From contig NC_092861.1 of NCBI RefSeq assembly GCF_032062135.1, positions 139,503,964-139,567,963 of the forward strand: a stretch of 64,000 nucleotides of DNA, read 5' to 3'. Positions 34,858 to 45,096 of this stretch are shown here, in pieces (position 1 is the first letter of the stretch; each line of letters begins with the position of its first letter). The notes beneath the pieces were generated by a model. That model made no database searches. It saw only the letters and a program-made list of their open reading frames with translations, and was not told the origin of the DNA. The stretch comes from Pyxicephalus adspersus. Lineage: Eukaryota; Chordata; Amphibia; Anura; Pyxicephalidae. The translations under genes and the position numbers were made by a program.

Positions 34858-35510
34858 TATCGGGACAGAAAGGGAAAGAACTGCCTGAAGCTGCTGAGCA
34901 AAGGGAGACGGGGCAGAAGGTAGGCATGACCAGGGGGCTAGGGGAAGCAGAGAGGAGGGAGAATGGAAGGGATTTTGTGATATGGCAAAAGCTCAGGGAT
35001 AGGGCTAAAGTTTGAAAAAGGGGGGGGGGGAGAAGGAAAGGGTTTAAATGAAGGAAGAAGTAGAGGGAATTTTAGAAAGAAGAGGGCGCAGATTCCCTCC
35101 CGCGCACTCTTGAGGTAGTAGGAATTTGAGGGTGGATGGCAGTTGGGGTCCTCGGAAGGCATCTGTATACTGGTGTGGCAGAGAGGAAAACCATTAAAGG
35201 TGTGGTTAATTGTTATGGTTAATTGGGACTACCTTTAGGGTGGTTTAAGGAGGGGCTGAGGGTAGTGTATTAGTTCTCGCACCTATGAGACACTGAAACA
35301 AAGTGATGGTTCAGGCAGCTCCTCCAGGTGGTATGGTGTGGTGAGCGGTGTCTCTGAGGGCGCGTTGCCGGGAAGGAGTAGTAGTTGTTGAAAGAGGTAC
35401 AGGTGAAGTAAAAGGTCAAGAAGGTCATAAAAGAAGTAATCATTATCGTTATTCAGGGTTATTTATTGCTAATGGTATTCACTAATATTGTTGTTTTTTA
35501 TTGTTAAAGT
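34858..35510. mobile_element. Unclassified G-rich dispersed repeat, copy 3 of 3 (diverged)
   Basis: Same overall design as 12540-13235: GCAGAAGGTAGGCATGACCA, a G-rich stretch with a 10-12 G run near 35020, TTGGGGTCCTCGG, CTGGTGTGGCAGAGAGG and a T-rich end. Sequence identity is lower than between copies 1 and 2, so membership is tentative. A 74-codon reverse frame (34938-35162) covers the G-rich part. Confidence 0.4.
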
Positions 35511-35514
35511 GCTA

Positions 35515-35793
35515 GGCTGCATACACACGTGTAATAATTGTCATTGGAAAGGATCTTTCACGATCCTTACTACGACTGCACGATGCATGAACGAGTGCTG
35601 TACATATAGCACCGTTCTGCTCTATGGAGAAGGGAGGGGGAGAATAGAGGAGCGGCACCCCCTGCTCTCTCTCTCCCTTCACTTACATTATGATCGTTCG
35701 TTCATCCACCGGATCTGCCAGGACAGTCATTCAGACGATGGACGACAAGCGATGTACACACGCAAGATTACCGTCAGATATCAACCCTACAGC
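35515..35793 (+). mobile_element. Degraded Harbinger-type MITE relative
   Basis: The left end GGCTGCATACACACGTGTAA matches the terminus of the complete element at 29238 with two differences. The interior has the same ACGATC/GATCGTTCG style. The right side (GCGATGTACACACGC) is only distantly related to the expected inverted end and no TWA duplication is clear. A 135-codon forward frame at 35488-35895 overlaps it and is judged fortuitous. Confidence 0.6.
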
Positions 35794-35799
35794 CACATA

Positions 35800-36184
35800 T
35801 TTTTAAAGATTTGTTGTAAATTTTTATATGTGTTAATAAAGTGGCCTTATGGCCATTTTCCCACAAAGATGAAGTGGCGTCATAGTGATGGGTAAATGGG
35901 GGGTGAAGGGGGGTGAGAGAGGAGCAGGAGAAGGGTGGTGTGTGCATAGGTGAACCTCCTGGCTATCAGAAAAAACATTTTTTGAGTTTTCAATTGTAGC
36001 AATTACAGTACTTTATATACTCAAGTATAAACTCAAGTATAAAATGCCATTAGAAAAAGAATCTCAGTTTATACTCGGGTCACACGACTAGATGGGGCTG
36101 CATCCTTTTGTAAAGTGTTTAAGTAAATCTTTTCATTTGAGACATTATTGGAGTTGTTACGCACTTAATTTACCATTTACCACC
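35800..36184. other. Intergenic sequence, no gene seen
   Basis: Nothing recognised. Confidence 0.4.
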
Positions 36185-36290
36185 ATTTACTGGTGGGCCC
36201 TTTGAGGGACAGCTAGTGATATGACAATGAACTTTGTACAGCGCTGCGTAATATGTTGGCGCTATATAAATACTGAGTAATAATATTAGA
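36185..36290 (+). mobile_element. tRNA-headed SINE, copy 4, 3' fragment
   Basis: CCCTTTGAGGGACAGCTAGT, then ATGACAATGAACTTTGTAC, then CAGCGCTGCGTAATATGTTG and TATAAATACTGAGTAATAAT. This is the SINE 3' module with its LINE-like tail; the head is missing. Confidence 0.85.
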
Positions 36291-36842
36291 TGCATTTATT
36301 CACATACATTTTATTGGCATTTCTGTTGATTGCTGTATCACATGCCTTAGATTCCCTAGGGTTATATTTGAGTCAATGTAATTTTACTTTAGGTTTAGGT
36401 ATAAGTAGGTACCTCAGTTTATATTTGAATATATAAGGTATTTGCTATCACATTTGTTCATTTCCAGAGGCTCACAAGTGAAAATCAGAAGTTTTTTTTA
36501 TAGCAAAGCAGCGTTTCTGCACAATTAAGTTAAGTTGTCTGGTTATTGTCAAATAGAAATTATTACCAGCAGAGGTTTGATATGTTTGACTTTCAGCATG
36601 TTCATTGTGATTATGGCAACTTTTAGTACTTTGCTCACAGCAAGCATACAGCACATAGGAGTCATATGCATGTGCACACTAGAGCACAGGGGAGCTACTA
36701 AAGATACATATACATGTGGAAGCATTTATTAATTAAAAAAAAATACTTAAAACTAACAAAAGTTTTATATTTAAAAAGAGAAATATCCAACTAGATCAGC
36801 CAAGAAATAGAATAAAATCTACATGGACCCTAAATCTGCAAC
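36291..36842. other. AT-rich intergenic sequence, no gene seen
   Basis: Nothing recognised. Confidence 0.4.
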
Positions 36843-37128
36843 TCCTAGATCGTAAGCTCTTCAGGTCAGGGTTTCTCCTCCTTTGTCACTGTCTGTATCA
36901 GTCTGTCATTTGTAACCTATGTTTAATGAACAGCACTGTGTCATATGTTGGCGCTATAAACATCCTGTTTATTATCATTATTAACCACCTGGGCGTTACA
37001 CTGAGGTCTAGATTTCTGTACCAAAAGCGTTACAGGTTTTCATGAAATTTGGGTTAACGATAATTGCAACTTTTTTTTGCACGGAAAAGTACGGGCTTAA
37101 CGGTTGGGAGGTTAATATTATTATTATT

Positions 37129-37163
<35 letters not shown>
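36843..37163 (+). mobile_element. L2-clade LINE 3' tail split by a TTAA-flanked MITE
   Basis: CTAGATCGTAAGCTCTTCAG through GTCTGTATCAGTCTGTCATT, TGTTGGCGCTATAAACATCC and TGTTTATTATCATTATTAA, then a foreign 127-bp segment (36985-37111), then TTAA followed by the rest of the ATT/AAT microsatellite to 37163. Confidence 0.88.
36985..37111. mobile_element. piggyBac-like MITE, TTAA-flanked, inside a LINE tail
   Basis: Begins CCACCTGGGCGTTACACTGA and ends ACGGTTGGGAGG; TTAA sits immediately outside both ends (36981-36984 and 37112-37115). Terminal CC(A/T)CC bases are inverted. The interior has AAAAGCGTTACAGG and TTTTTTGCACGG words. The TTAA site was supplied by the LINE tail microsatellite. It seems related to the half element at 50779. 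Confidence 0.8.
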
Positions 37164-37166
<3 letters not shown>

Positions 37167-38439
37167 TAATAAGAATCATAATAGAATCCAATTAGGATGA
37201 TAACCCATTCTCTGGTGCTGCCAGCGAACATGCATTGTTGGAGGGAGAATGGAACAGCTGCAGTGTTCTGACCAGGTTACATCACCTATCTGCATTGCAG
37301 TTTGCAGGAAGGTCCAGTACCTGGCTTTTCTGTCTGGCAGGGGTGACAGAATCATGACAATGACTGCTTATCTGGAATTCATATTTAAACCTCAGAAACA
37401 ATAGGAAGCTGGGTGTGTTTCTTTGTGCTCCGGTGCAGAAAATCTCTGCAAATTAGGGCATAAAATGTATTTCTTAAAGCCGCATATAATATTCACTTAC
37501 TTTTAATGTGTTAAAAATCACTTTGGAAAATTATTTTTTTGTTGAAGAATAGAGAAGTGCATGATTGTTAACAGAAAAGTTACTAAGTGCGTGAGTTACA
37601 AGTAACAAACATCAGATAATGTTCTATAATTTATAATTATGGGTATCAAACATTTCCAGTTCTAGCTGAAAGAGCTCTATGCAGCCTTTGTTCACAGTAT
37701 AGAAAAAAGCTGTAATTTAAGGTGAATTATGAGGCTGATAATACTAAGAACATCATTTTTTTTTTGCAAGGAATAAAATGCAGATGCGATTGTAAAGCAT
37801 CATGTTCCATGTTAAAGGAATGTAGTCTTGTTATAAAAACGGGACATTGCTTCAGAGGGAAACACCATTTTTTTTTACTCAGCAGTGAAAATATTTATTT
37901 CAATAAATATGTCTAAAAACTTGCCTAATTTATATTTGCTTGTTAATGTACCTTATTTCCAAAACTGATTTCAAAGATAATGTCTCATACATTTTATCAC
38001 TTTGGAATCTTCTGTCACCCTATGTTCTGATTCATGATGGATTTATTTGTTTAGAAATGTTGTAAATTGCCTTTTACTTTCAATGAAAATGCTGCCATAG
38101 TATCCTGTGCTGACAGAGCAGAGTAACAGCCACACCCCCTTACCGCAAGCTGTCATGTGATACACAAAATAGGAGGAGCTTGACGAACCAGATTTGTGTG
38201 AATTACATTTTTGGTGCTTATTGGACAGCACTGTCATATTCAGACACCGCGCACATGTGGTATAAAAGGAAAGTGCTGGTATGAAACATTAGCATAATGT
38301 CTATCTGACTGCAAGGTGCTTCTCTAATACAGGGTTTGCACATTTTAAGCTGTGTAACAAGAAAGCCCAGCACTAGCTCTTCTAACACTAGGCTTGTGTG
38401 TTTGTGATCAGGTATTTCTCTTTGCAGACTAGTTACAGC
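37164..38439. other. Intergenic sequence, no gene seen
   Basis: Nothing recognised. The 104-codon reverse frame at 38218-38532 runs into the hairpin MITE and has no recognisable domain. Confidence 0.4.
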
Positions 38440-38502
38440 CAGGGGTGTAGTCATGAAAAAAACAGAGGGGGCACGGCACGTGCCCGCCCCACTACACCCC
38501 TG
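38440..38502. mobile_element. 63-bp hairpin MITE, copy 2 (opposite orientation to copy 1)
   Basis: CAGGGGTGTAGT at 38440-38451 and ACTACACCCCTG at 38491-38502 are perfect inverted repeats. The interior (ATGAAAAAAACAGAGGGGGC, then CACGTGCCCGCCCC) is the reverse complement of 27381-27445. Flanks GTTACAGC and ATTACGGT share 5 of 8 bases, a possible aged 8-bp duplication. Confidence 0.85.
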
Positions 38503-38990
38503 ATTACGGTACAATACTAAAAAATTTCCCATTGCGGTTAGCTTTGTTGCCTCATTATTTCAACCTGCTGGTTATAAGGTTTTAGTTATAAGTTTTATAT
38601 CTTCTATGTTTAATAGTTGCAGAAATACATAATCTGTAAGGAGAGAGTAAAACAAAAACACTACTCCTTGAATAAAATACATCAGGGAGGTAGGGCATGC
38701 AAACAAATGTCCTTTATGTTCAACAAAGCAGCTAAGAATAGACAGGTGGCTGACAATATAAACATAAAATATTAATTTGTGCTATTTAATATTAGCTGAA
38801 AAACAAAATGTAAAATATTTTAAATAAATATTTGTGTTTAGTTAAAAAAATAATTAAAATAAAAAAAAAATCTGAAGATGTTTTTGAAAGCTAAATTGTA
38901 AAAAAAAAAGGAAAAGAAAAAAAAACAGCAAGATGCACTTTTAATTGCACGGAATAAAGCTGAACATTGCATTTTATAAGCAGTGACACT
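38503..38990. other. AT-rich sequence, no gene seen
   Basis: Very A-rich between 38820 and 38935; nothing recognised. Confidence 0.4.
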
Positions 38991-39110
38991 GTTGATCCAG
39001 GGAAAACCTGATTGGTTTAGGGATCAGGAAGGATTTTTTCCCATGTTGGAGCAAATTGGACAATTCTTTATAATTTGTATTTGCCTTTCTCTGGATCATT
39101 TGTTTGGGTA
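38991..39110. repeat. Dispersed vertebrate repeat fragment (class uncertain)
   Basis: Contains GTTGATCCAGGGAAAACCTG, GGGATCAGGAAGGATTTTTT, GGAGCAAATTGGACAATTC and TTTGCCTTTCTCTGGATCAT. I recognise this order of words from a repeat common in fish and frog genomes but cannot assign its element class from memory. Confidence 0.4.
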
Positions 39111-40090
39111 GTGTTTTGAATATGCAATTTTTCCAAAATTTGGATACATTATCTATTTCCCTATTGGTATATTGGCTGATATAGTTATATAGTAGGTAAT
39201 AGTAGGTAATGCTGCAAAAATGTCAAAATAAAATAGAAAGGCAATCGTTACAATTCTGTCCCTAGTACCAAGCAACAATGATAAATGATAGTAACTGTTC
39301 ATGATTTGTGAAGAACCAGCTTGCCTTTCAGCTCTGTTCCATGTTAATCAACACGTATGATGGTGGACAGCTTCAGTCTGAATATTCCAATGTAAAGCAG
39401 AATGAAATTAACAAACTATCACTTATCAAAGCTCACTACCTGGGCTGTTTTTTATTAGGAAGCTCTGTATTACAGGTAACATTCTGAGAGCGGAGGGGCT
39501 GTTGATTAGAATGGAAAATCACAGGAATTGTTGGTGGCCGTCACGTGGGAGAGGGGCATATTGTCTTTCAATTAACACTATGGAGAAATATGAAGTGGAG
39601 ACAGCAGTGTTTTCCTATCTCGTTTATAAGATTAATTCAGACAGAAGGAACAAATTTGACTGTGAAGCTGACATCAAAAGTTTATTTATCCCTACTCTGT
39701 TTTCTTTTACTATAGCTACCCATTGGAGCAGAACAGGATACGTATCTGTCATCCACCAATGATTCCACATCTGTTTAAATAAGAACAAATCAATCAAAAT
39801 TGGAAGGAGGAAAGGCCTTATCAGCAAATGAATGTAAAAATAAGAAATACTCTTTGTATTAAAAGAGTCTTCAAAACCAAAGCCAAATATTAGGAGCTTC
39901 CTGTTGATGCGTGTCACAAGTGTTTTTCCTCTTCCTCCCCCCCCCTGTATACTCGAGTACCCAGAAAGGGGCTTGATTCCATTGGATTAAAGGGATATGT
40001 AAGAAAACAATAAATATAATAAGTTAATTTGTATATTATCGAAGGATGTATATATATGTATGATTCTAATTGAGTATCATTGTATTTGTA
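39111..40090. other. Intergenic sequence, no gene seen
   Basis: Frames at 39502-39917 have no recognisable domain. A C-run near 39940 is followed by CTCGAGTACC. Confidence 0.4.
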
Positions 40091-40094
40091 GAAC

Positions 40095-40154
40095 AGACTT
40101 TATGTTCCTCCTGAGGAAGTGACTAAAGTCATGAAATGCGTCGAGGAAAAGTCT
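40095..40154 (+). ncRNA. Minimal type I hammerhead ribozyme motif, well preserved
   Basis: Core CTGAGGA at 40111-40117 (consensus CTGANGA). One extra A (40118) precedes stem II, GTGAC (40119-40123) pairing with GTCAT (40128-40132) around a TAAA loop, one pair being a G-T wobble. GAAA follows at 40133-40136. Stem III is almost absent: ATG against CGT (40136-40141) with no loop. The predicted cleavage base is C40142. Stem I pairs TTCCTC (40105-40110) perfectly with GAGGAA (40143-40148) and is extended by AGACTT (40095-40100) with AAGTCT (40149-40154), leaving TATG as a one-sided bulge. Hammerheads with near-absent stem III are known from Penelope-like retroelements and cleave as dimers. Activity is inferred only. 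Confidence 0.75.
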
Positions 40155-40569
40155 GATATGTCAATGTAATCAAGATAAAACAAATACAAGTCTGTGAAAA
40201 AATCTTTTATTTAGATGTTGTGGCTGCCTTAGTTGTCTTTATTCAGGGTTGTTTCTCCTTGTTTTTTCCCGTTCTCTTCTCTTTTTCCACCTGCTTATCC
40301 ATCCAATAGCACATTTTTTTGTCCTAGGGGTGTCAACAAAAAAAAAATGCCTTAGTGGGAGGCAATGTTGTTGCCCTGAACTGCTCCTCTAATTTGGACT
40401 GGGGACATGTCCATCTCTCCTAATTTCCAATAAACAGAGGGATGTTGCTGTGTAATTCACAGAAAATAGTTTGGGATTTCAGGAAGCCACTTGATTTCTA
40501 ACTTGCAGAGAATGTTTGTAGCCACCAGAAATAAAACTGATGCAGCCATCACAGGATATTGCAATGCAT
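40155..40569. other. Possible continuation of the Penelope-like fragment, then unique sequence
   Basis: The hammerhead is followed by GATAAAACAAATACAAGTCT and a T-rich part. I see no reverse transcriptase or GIY-YIG nuclease sequence nearby. Confidence 0.35.
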
Positions 40570-40571
40570 TA

Positions 40572-40752
40572 GGCTTAATTTATTAAAGTGCTTTAAGGCT
40601 GAAGATACACTTTCATCAGTGTATAGATCTGGGGGATTGAATAAGCAAAGCAAATGACTTTTAAGAAATCCACTCCAGGTTTGCTGTATCACCCTGGTTC
40701 ACTGATGAAAGTGTATTCTCTCCAGCCTTGGAGAGCCTTAACAAATCAGGCC
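40572..40752. mobile_element. 181-bp TA-flanked hairpin MITE
   Basis: Left arm GGCTTAATTTATTAAAGTGC ending in CACTTTCATCAGTG; right arm CACTGATGAAAGTGTATTCT ending in AACAAATCAGGCC. The arms are imperfect inverted repeats of about 50 bp. TA flanks both ends (40570-40571 and 40753-40754), consistent with the Tc1/mariner superfamily. The window's first 84 bp are the right arm of a second copy. Confidence 0.85.
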
Positions 40753-40831
40753 TATTATGTTTTTGTTGCGTGCAGCCACATATGAATAAGCCTTTACTGT
40801 TAGGGAGACTTGTGTGGAGCTCACCCTATTA

Positions 40832-41097
40832 CAGGTATCCCTCATTTACTGACTGGTTTTAGTGACTGCTCGCACTTATCACTGGCTCAAGGAAGAGTAC
40901 ACTGTACAAGAACCGTACATCCACGCAGCGTCTCCTCTTTATTTTTCTCGGCTTCATCTTACTTCCTGTGTAACGATTTTTCTAATCCGGCACACGCTAT
41001 TTACTTGCATCTCTGCAGACCGGCTCATTTCTATGATCCTCGCTTAACGACCAATTTGGTTAATGACTGATTGTTGGAATTAAGTGAGCAGTATCTG
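40832..41097. mobile_element. 266-bp TA-flanked MITE
   Basis: Left end CAGGTATCCCTCATTTACTG and right end AATTAAGTGAGCAGTATCTG are imperfect inverted repeats starting CAG..CTG. TA flanks both (40830-40831 and 41098-41099). Near the right end CGCTTAACGACCAATTTGGT and TTAATGACTGA mirror the left ACTGACTGG..TTAGTGACTG. Forward frames 40810-41070 and 40862-41047 lie inside it. It sits 77 bp from the preceding MITE. Confidence 0.8.
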
Positions 41098-41219
41098 TAG
41101 TTGGTGACACCCTGGGCAGCTGCTGTATTTACACCAAATTCTGCCTCCTTAAGCTCACCCTCAAAATATACCAGCACAGGATTTGTTATGGAGAACAAAT
41201 GTATGGAGAACTTAAATAA

Positions 41220-41505
41220 TTTTTTCTCAACCAGGGTTTCTCCACAGGTTGCTTGGGGTTCAGTGAGCAATGAAGAGTTTATGCATCTCAGGTCAGTTTA
41301 CAATGACACCAATGATTATTTTGGCTATCTGTAAGGGTGACATATATTATTTCCACTGGCCAGCAATGTAAGAGGTATTCTCCACACTGAGCACCATGTC
41401 AATGTACTGTGATCTGTGGATATCCTATTTATAGCAGAGGTTCCCTAATGACCTGAAAGTTGTTTTAAGGGTTCATCAAGGGTAAAAAGGTGGGGAAAGG
41501 CTTCT
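41220..41505 (-). mobile_element. hAT MITE of the TTTCTCAACC family, inverted copy
   Basis: TTTTTTCTCAACCAGGGTTT start, then GAGCAATGAAGAG, GGTCAGTTTA, CACCAATGATTA, CTGGCCAGCAATGTAAGAGG, CTGTGATCTGTGGATAT and CAGAGGTTCCCTAATGACCT. This is the reverse complement of the copy at 44825. Confidence 0.8.
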
Positions 41506-42410
41506 CTTTATAGATAAACCATGATAGAGAAACTTGGACCTTCACCCATGCATCAGGTTACCAAACATTTTTGCACATTAATTTTTTTTTATGTGAAAAT
41601 ATACTAATTCATTAAAAACATGAAAGTTTAGCAGCCATTTAGTAGAAACCTTGGAATGTTCTGTTATGGTTTTCAGATAAACTTTATAACTATAATGTTG
41701 TGTCACCAACTGTAAACATCTGTACCTTTAATATACTGGTATTATACATTTATAAACTATTTCAAAGCTGAAAACTCGTTTAGCGATACTGTGTTAGTTT
41801 CTGTATAAAGTTGAAAGAATGCAGGCTTTTCTATGACGTTGGAAGTGTTGTCTGGTATTTTCAATCTAGCACCAAAGGTGCAAACTTAGGAGGTTTTGTT
41901 ACAGAAAATGAGATACAATCCCCATAGGTCTGGTTACAAACATAGGTAATCAGTTCCAGCAACTGCTTGCATTCAGTATGTATAGAACATGAAGACTGTG
42001 AGGATCTCTCTTATATTCTCCATGTAACAATTTCTGTTTTTGATGTAAGTTGAGTAAGACATTTACAGCATAATTTTCAATAAATCATATGGGAACGCTG
42101 CAAACCAATGAAGATCTAAGAAAAGCAGGGCACACAAATGTTTTTGGATTCTGTTACATTTTTTATAAATGCAATGTCTGGTACTATATGCTTCAGATAT
42201 TCAATAGGCTTATTAGAAGGGCTTCCTAAATCCCTGAGGAGTCAAAGGCTGACCATGGTTGAAGAGCCAACCCCACCATCCCATAACGCTGGTGTTAATA
42301 CAGCCTATGGGGCCACTAAAGCAGGAGTAGCAGACCAAATCATAGGATGTCCATTGCATTGGCCAGAAACCAAGCATCCATTTTTCAGCAACCATTTGGA
42401 CATGTGGAAG
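41506..42410. other. Intergenic sequence, no gene seen
   Basis: The 105-codon forward frame 42138-42455 overlaps the start of the next hAT MITE and has no recognisable domain. A CCATGGTTGAAGAG word near 42252 may be another hAT end. Confidence 0.4.
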
Positions 42411-42414
42411 CCAT

Positions 42415-42712
42415 TCATTACTATATCCACAGCTTACTGTACATTAGAATGGTAGTCAATGGAAAGAATGCCTCTTGGATTTTTGACCATTGAAAAGAAT
42501 GTCACCCTTACAGATAGATGAAAAAGATCATTGGTGTCAGTGGTGACTGACCTGAGAGGCACAAATTGCTCATCGCTCAAGGAAACTCTAGCAACCTCTG
42601 GGGAACGCTACATTTCCATGGAATGCCTATTGAGAAACCCTGTTCTAAATGGTGGAGAATTTGAAGATATTATATTAGGTTCCATGGAACACCCATTGAG
42701 AAACACTGCCTT
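42415..42712 (+). mobile_element. hAT MITE of the TTTCTCAACC family, with duplicated right end
   Basis: CATTACTATATCCACAGCTT, GAATGCCTCTTGG, CATTGGTGTCAGTGGTGACT, GACCTGAGAGGCACAAATTG, CTCATCGCTCAAGG and a right end CCTATTGAGAAACCCTGTTC at about 42653. A second right-end piece, GGTTCCATGGAACACCCATT with GAGAAACACTGCC, follows at 42680-42712, so two family members may abut. Confidence 0.72.
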
Positions 42713-44292
42713 AGTTTTGAGATTCTTCTCCGTGTTTGTCAGTTACTCCAGCTTTGAACTGCTACTTTAATTAGGGGAACAAGACTCAGGAGGGTCAAAA
42801 TTCATTACTATAGTTTAAATGGTTTATTGAAAGAAAATGAGCCTTTATAGGCCTTTGTTGTACGAGCTGGTCATTTGCTACAAGTACATCTAAATCTGTG
42901 GGTTCTGCACACATTAGGCAAACACCCTATGCCTTCCTCCTCCATCAATAATTCAACACTTATCCCATCTCAGGGGTTCTAATTTATGAATGTAAGCCCC
43001 ATTCATGCCAGTACTGCCACATTCCATAACCCGTACTTTTATGATTTTCATTTTTTTGTAGAGAAGTTCTCTTATAAAAATAGACTTTACACAGTTCTAA
43101 CTATGTTGAGCTTTGCCACTGAGGTTGAAAGAAAAACACAAAATTAATAACGCTACTAATCCTTTTGGCTTTCCAATTATTTGCTGAATCCAAATAACAT
43201 TTGCCTTTCTCTCACCAGACACACAGCTGTGCTCTTCAAACCCTCAACCGAGCCTTCTTCAGGACCAACTTGGCACCATTTTCATTTTTCAAACAAACAC
43301 ATCAATCCCTCACCGGCTCACATATTAGCTTCAAGATGCCTCTCTTTGTGAAACTGGCACACAGCAGCCTGGTCTGTAATTATATTTGTACCAGGCAGAG
43401 CAGTTTAATAAAACTGATTATATACTACAGTTCTTCATGTAATTTCGTCTCTACTTGGAGTAAGATTGGGGGCTTAGGCAGCACCTGTGAAATTTACACA
43501 TAAAGAGGAACTACACCAAAAAAATAGCTTTTAAATGTTTGAATGAACCTAGTAAGCATTTTTACCTAAATATTTTTAATTTTATATTTAGCACAGGTTA
43601 CCTTTTAAGTGTTTGCTTTGCTTGTTTTGGGTAATGCACCAATACAGGACTTACCATCCTGCTACTTGATAACCAGCCAAGGCAGCCCACACAACATATT
43701 GGCATGCCAAGTTAATTACAAACTGCATGTACCTGCTGAGATGGTGTTATGTCCATGATTATAACACTTGTTGCCCATTATTGTGCTTTCACCGAAGTAG
43801 CCCATTAAAAATGATGGTGCTGCCTATTCATCATCAAGTCAAAAAAAAAGAAAACATTGTATGACTCCAAAGCACTGCAACTCACTATTGTGTTTGTTGT
43901 TACGGAGGGAAGCACTCCCATTGACTGCTTGCTGTTGGGGAATGCCCCATACTGATTTACATTAACTGTCTAAATGGGCGGCAGTAAAGTGGAATACGCC
44001 TGTCGGCTGATTTGTGGATATTGTGCCAGGTAACCGGGTAAAAAATCTAGGTATCTGAAAAAATATTCCAATGTTGCAATTATAATAAAGAGGTTTACCT
44101 TAAAATCATTGGGGGTGGGGGGGGGGCTAAACTCTGGTGCACAATAGGGACCATTTAGCAAAAACTTTGTGGGCAAAGGGCACACCCCTGCTACTTTTAA
44201 ACATTTAACTTTTTCCAAAAATGTCCCACAAAAAAAATTTTTTACTTATTAAGCTTATTTTTTAATCAATTTTTTCCCTTTATACTACCTTT
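42713..44292. other. Intergenic sequence, no gene seen
   Basis: An AAGAGGAACTAC word at 43504 resembles a TTAA-type MITE end without a partner. A 10-base G run lies near 44121. The 100-codon frame at 43201-43503 has no recognisable domain. Confidence 0.4.
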
Positions 44293-44612
44293 AAAGCCAC
44301 ACTCCAGGAGCACAAAAAAGTCTCCTGCATTTCAAAGGTTAGATGCATTTGAAGGTCTCAGGGGAACATAAGTAGGACGTTTACTCACATTATCCTTTGC
44401 TTCACCAATGGCCATCTCATTAGGTTGTAACGGGACGTCTATGCATTGCAGGGGATGACAGCAGTGCCCGTGAGGTCCTCAGGACACCTTAGAGAAGAGG
44501 CTGCGAGGGGAATGGGGGAATAAACTAAGTAAAAACTAAGTAAAAAGCCTTTTTACATTCCCCTAGATCTAAAGGAGCACTTACCCCTGGAATTGTGAGG
44601 CGATCCCTACTT
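44293..44612. mobile_element. Possible MITE with weak inverted ends
   Basis: CCACACTCCAGGAGCAC at the left and GGAGCACTTACCCCTGGAAT..TGTGAGG at the right can be paired imperfectly. The interior is GC-richer than its flanks. No clear target duplication; class unknown. Confidence 0.35.
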
Positions 44613-44824
44613 AGCATCCCTATTGTAAGAATAAGTTTTATACTGGATCTGGGCTCTAAACAGATGCAATCATTTTAAGGTTGGATGACATGTTTACTAA
44701 TTGGGTTTATTGTTGAACAACAGTTTTGCTAATAAAACATCAAAACCAAAACGAGGTACAACTAAAAAAAATGGGTTAGAGGGATTTAGTCCCAAAAATG
44801 CTGGCAATCCTCTAAATCATCCGT
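44613..44824. other. Intergenic sequence, no gene seen
   Basis: Nothing recognised. Confidence 0.4.
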
Positions 44825-45096
44825 TAGCAACTATTTTAACATAGGGAAAATATTCTTCAGGTCTTCAGAGAACCCTGCTTTAATATATCCTTGGCTCACA
44901 TTACATCAATGTGGTGGTCATGGGAAGAATGCCTCTTACATTGCTGGCCATTGGGGATAATGTCATCCTTACAGATATCTCCCCACCCAAAAAAAAGATA
45001 AATACCTGGTATTAGGTAAACTGACCTGAGAGGCACAAAATGCTCATTATTAAACAACCCCAACAACAACAATGGTTGAGAAATGCTGCTCTAAAA
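44825..45096 (+). mobile_element. hAT MITE of the TTTCTCAACC family, near full length
   Basis: ACTATTTTAACATAGGG left part, TTCAGGTCTTCAGAGAACCC, CTCACATTACATCAATGTGG, CTTACATTGCTGGCCATTGG, CTGACCTGAGAGGCACAAAA, TGCTCATTATTAAACAACCC and right terminus TGGTTGAGAAATGCTGCTCT. The TGGTTGAGAAA..CTG end is the inverted Charlie-type terminus. Confidence 0.82.

Noticed and set aside
43230..43265. Reverse-strand CTGAAGAAGGCTCGG as another hammerhead
   Set aside because: GAAA is absent after the putative stem II and stem I does not pair. It was not counted.
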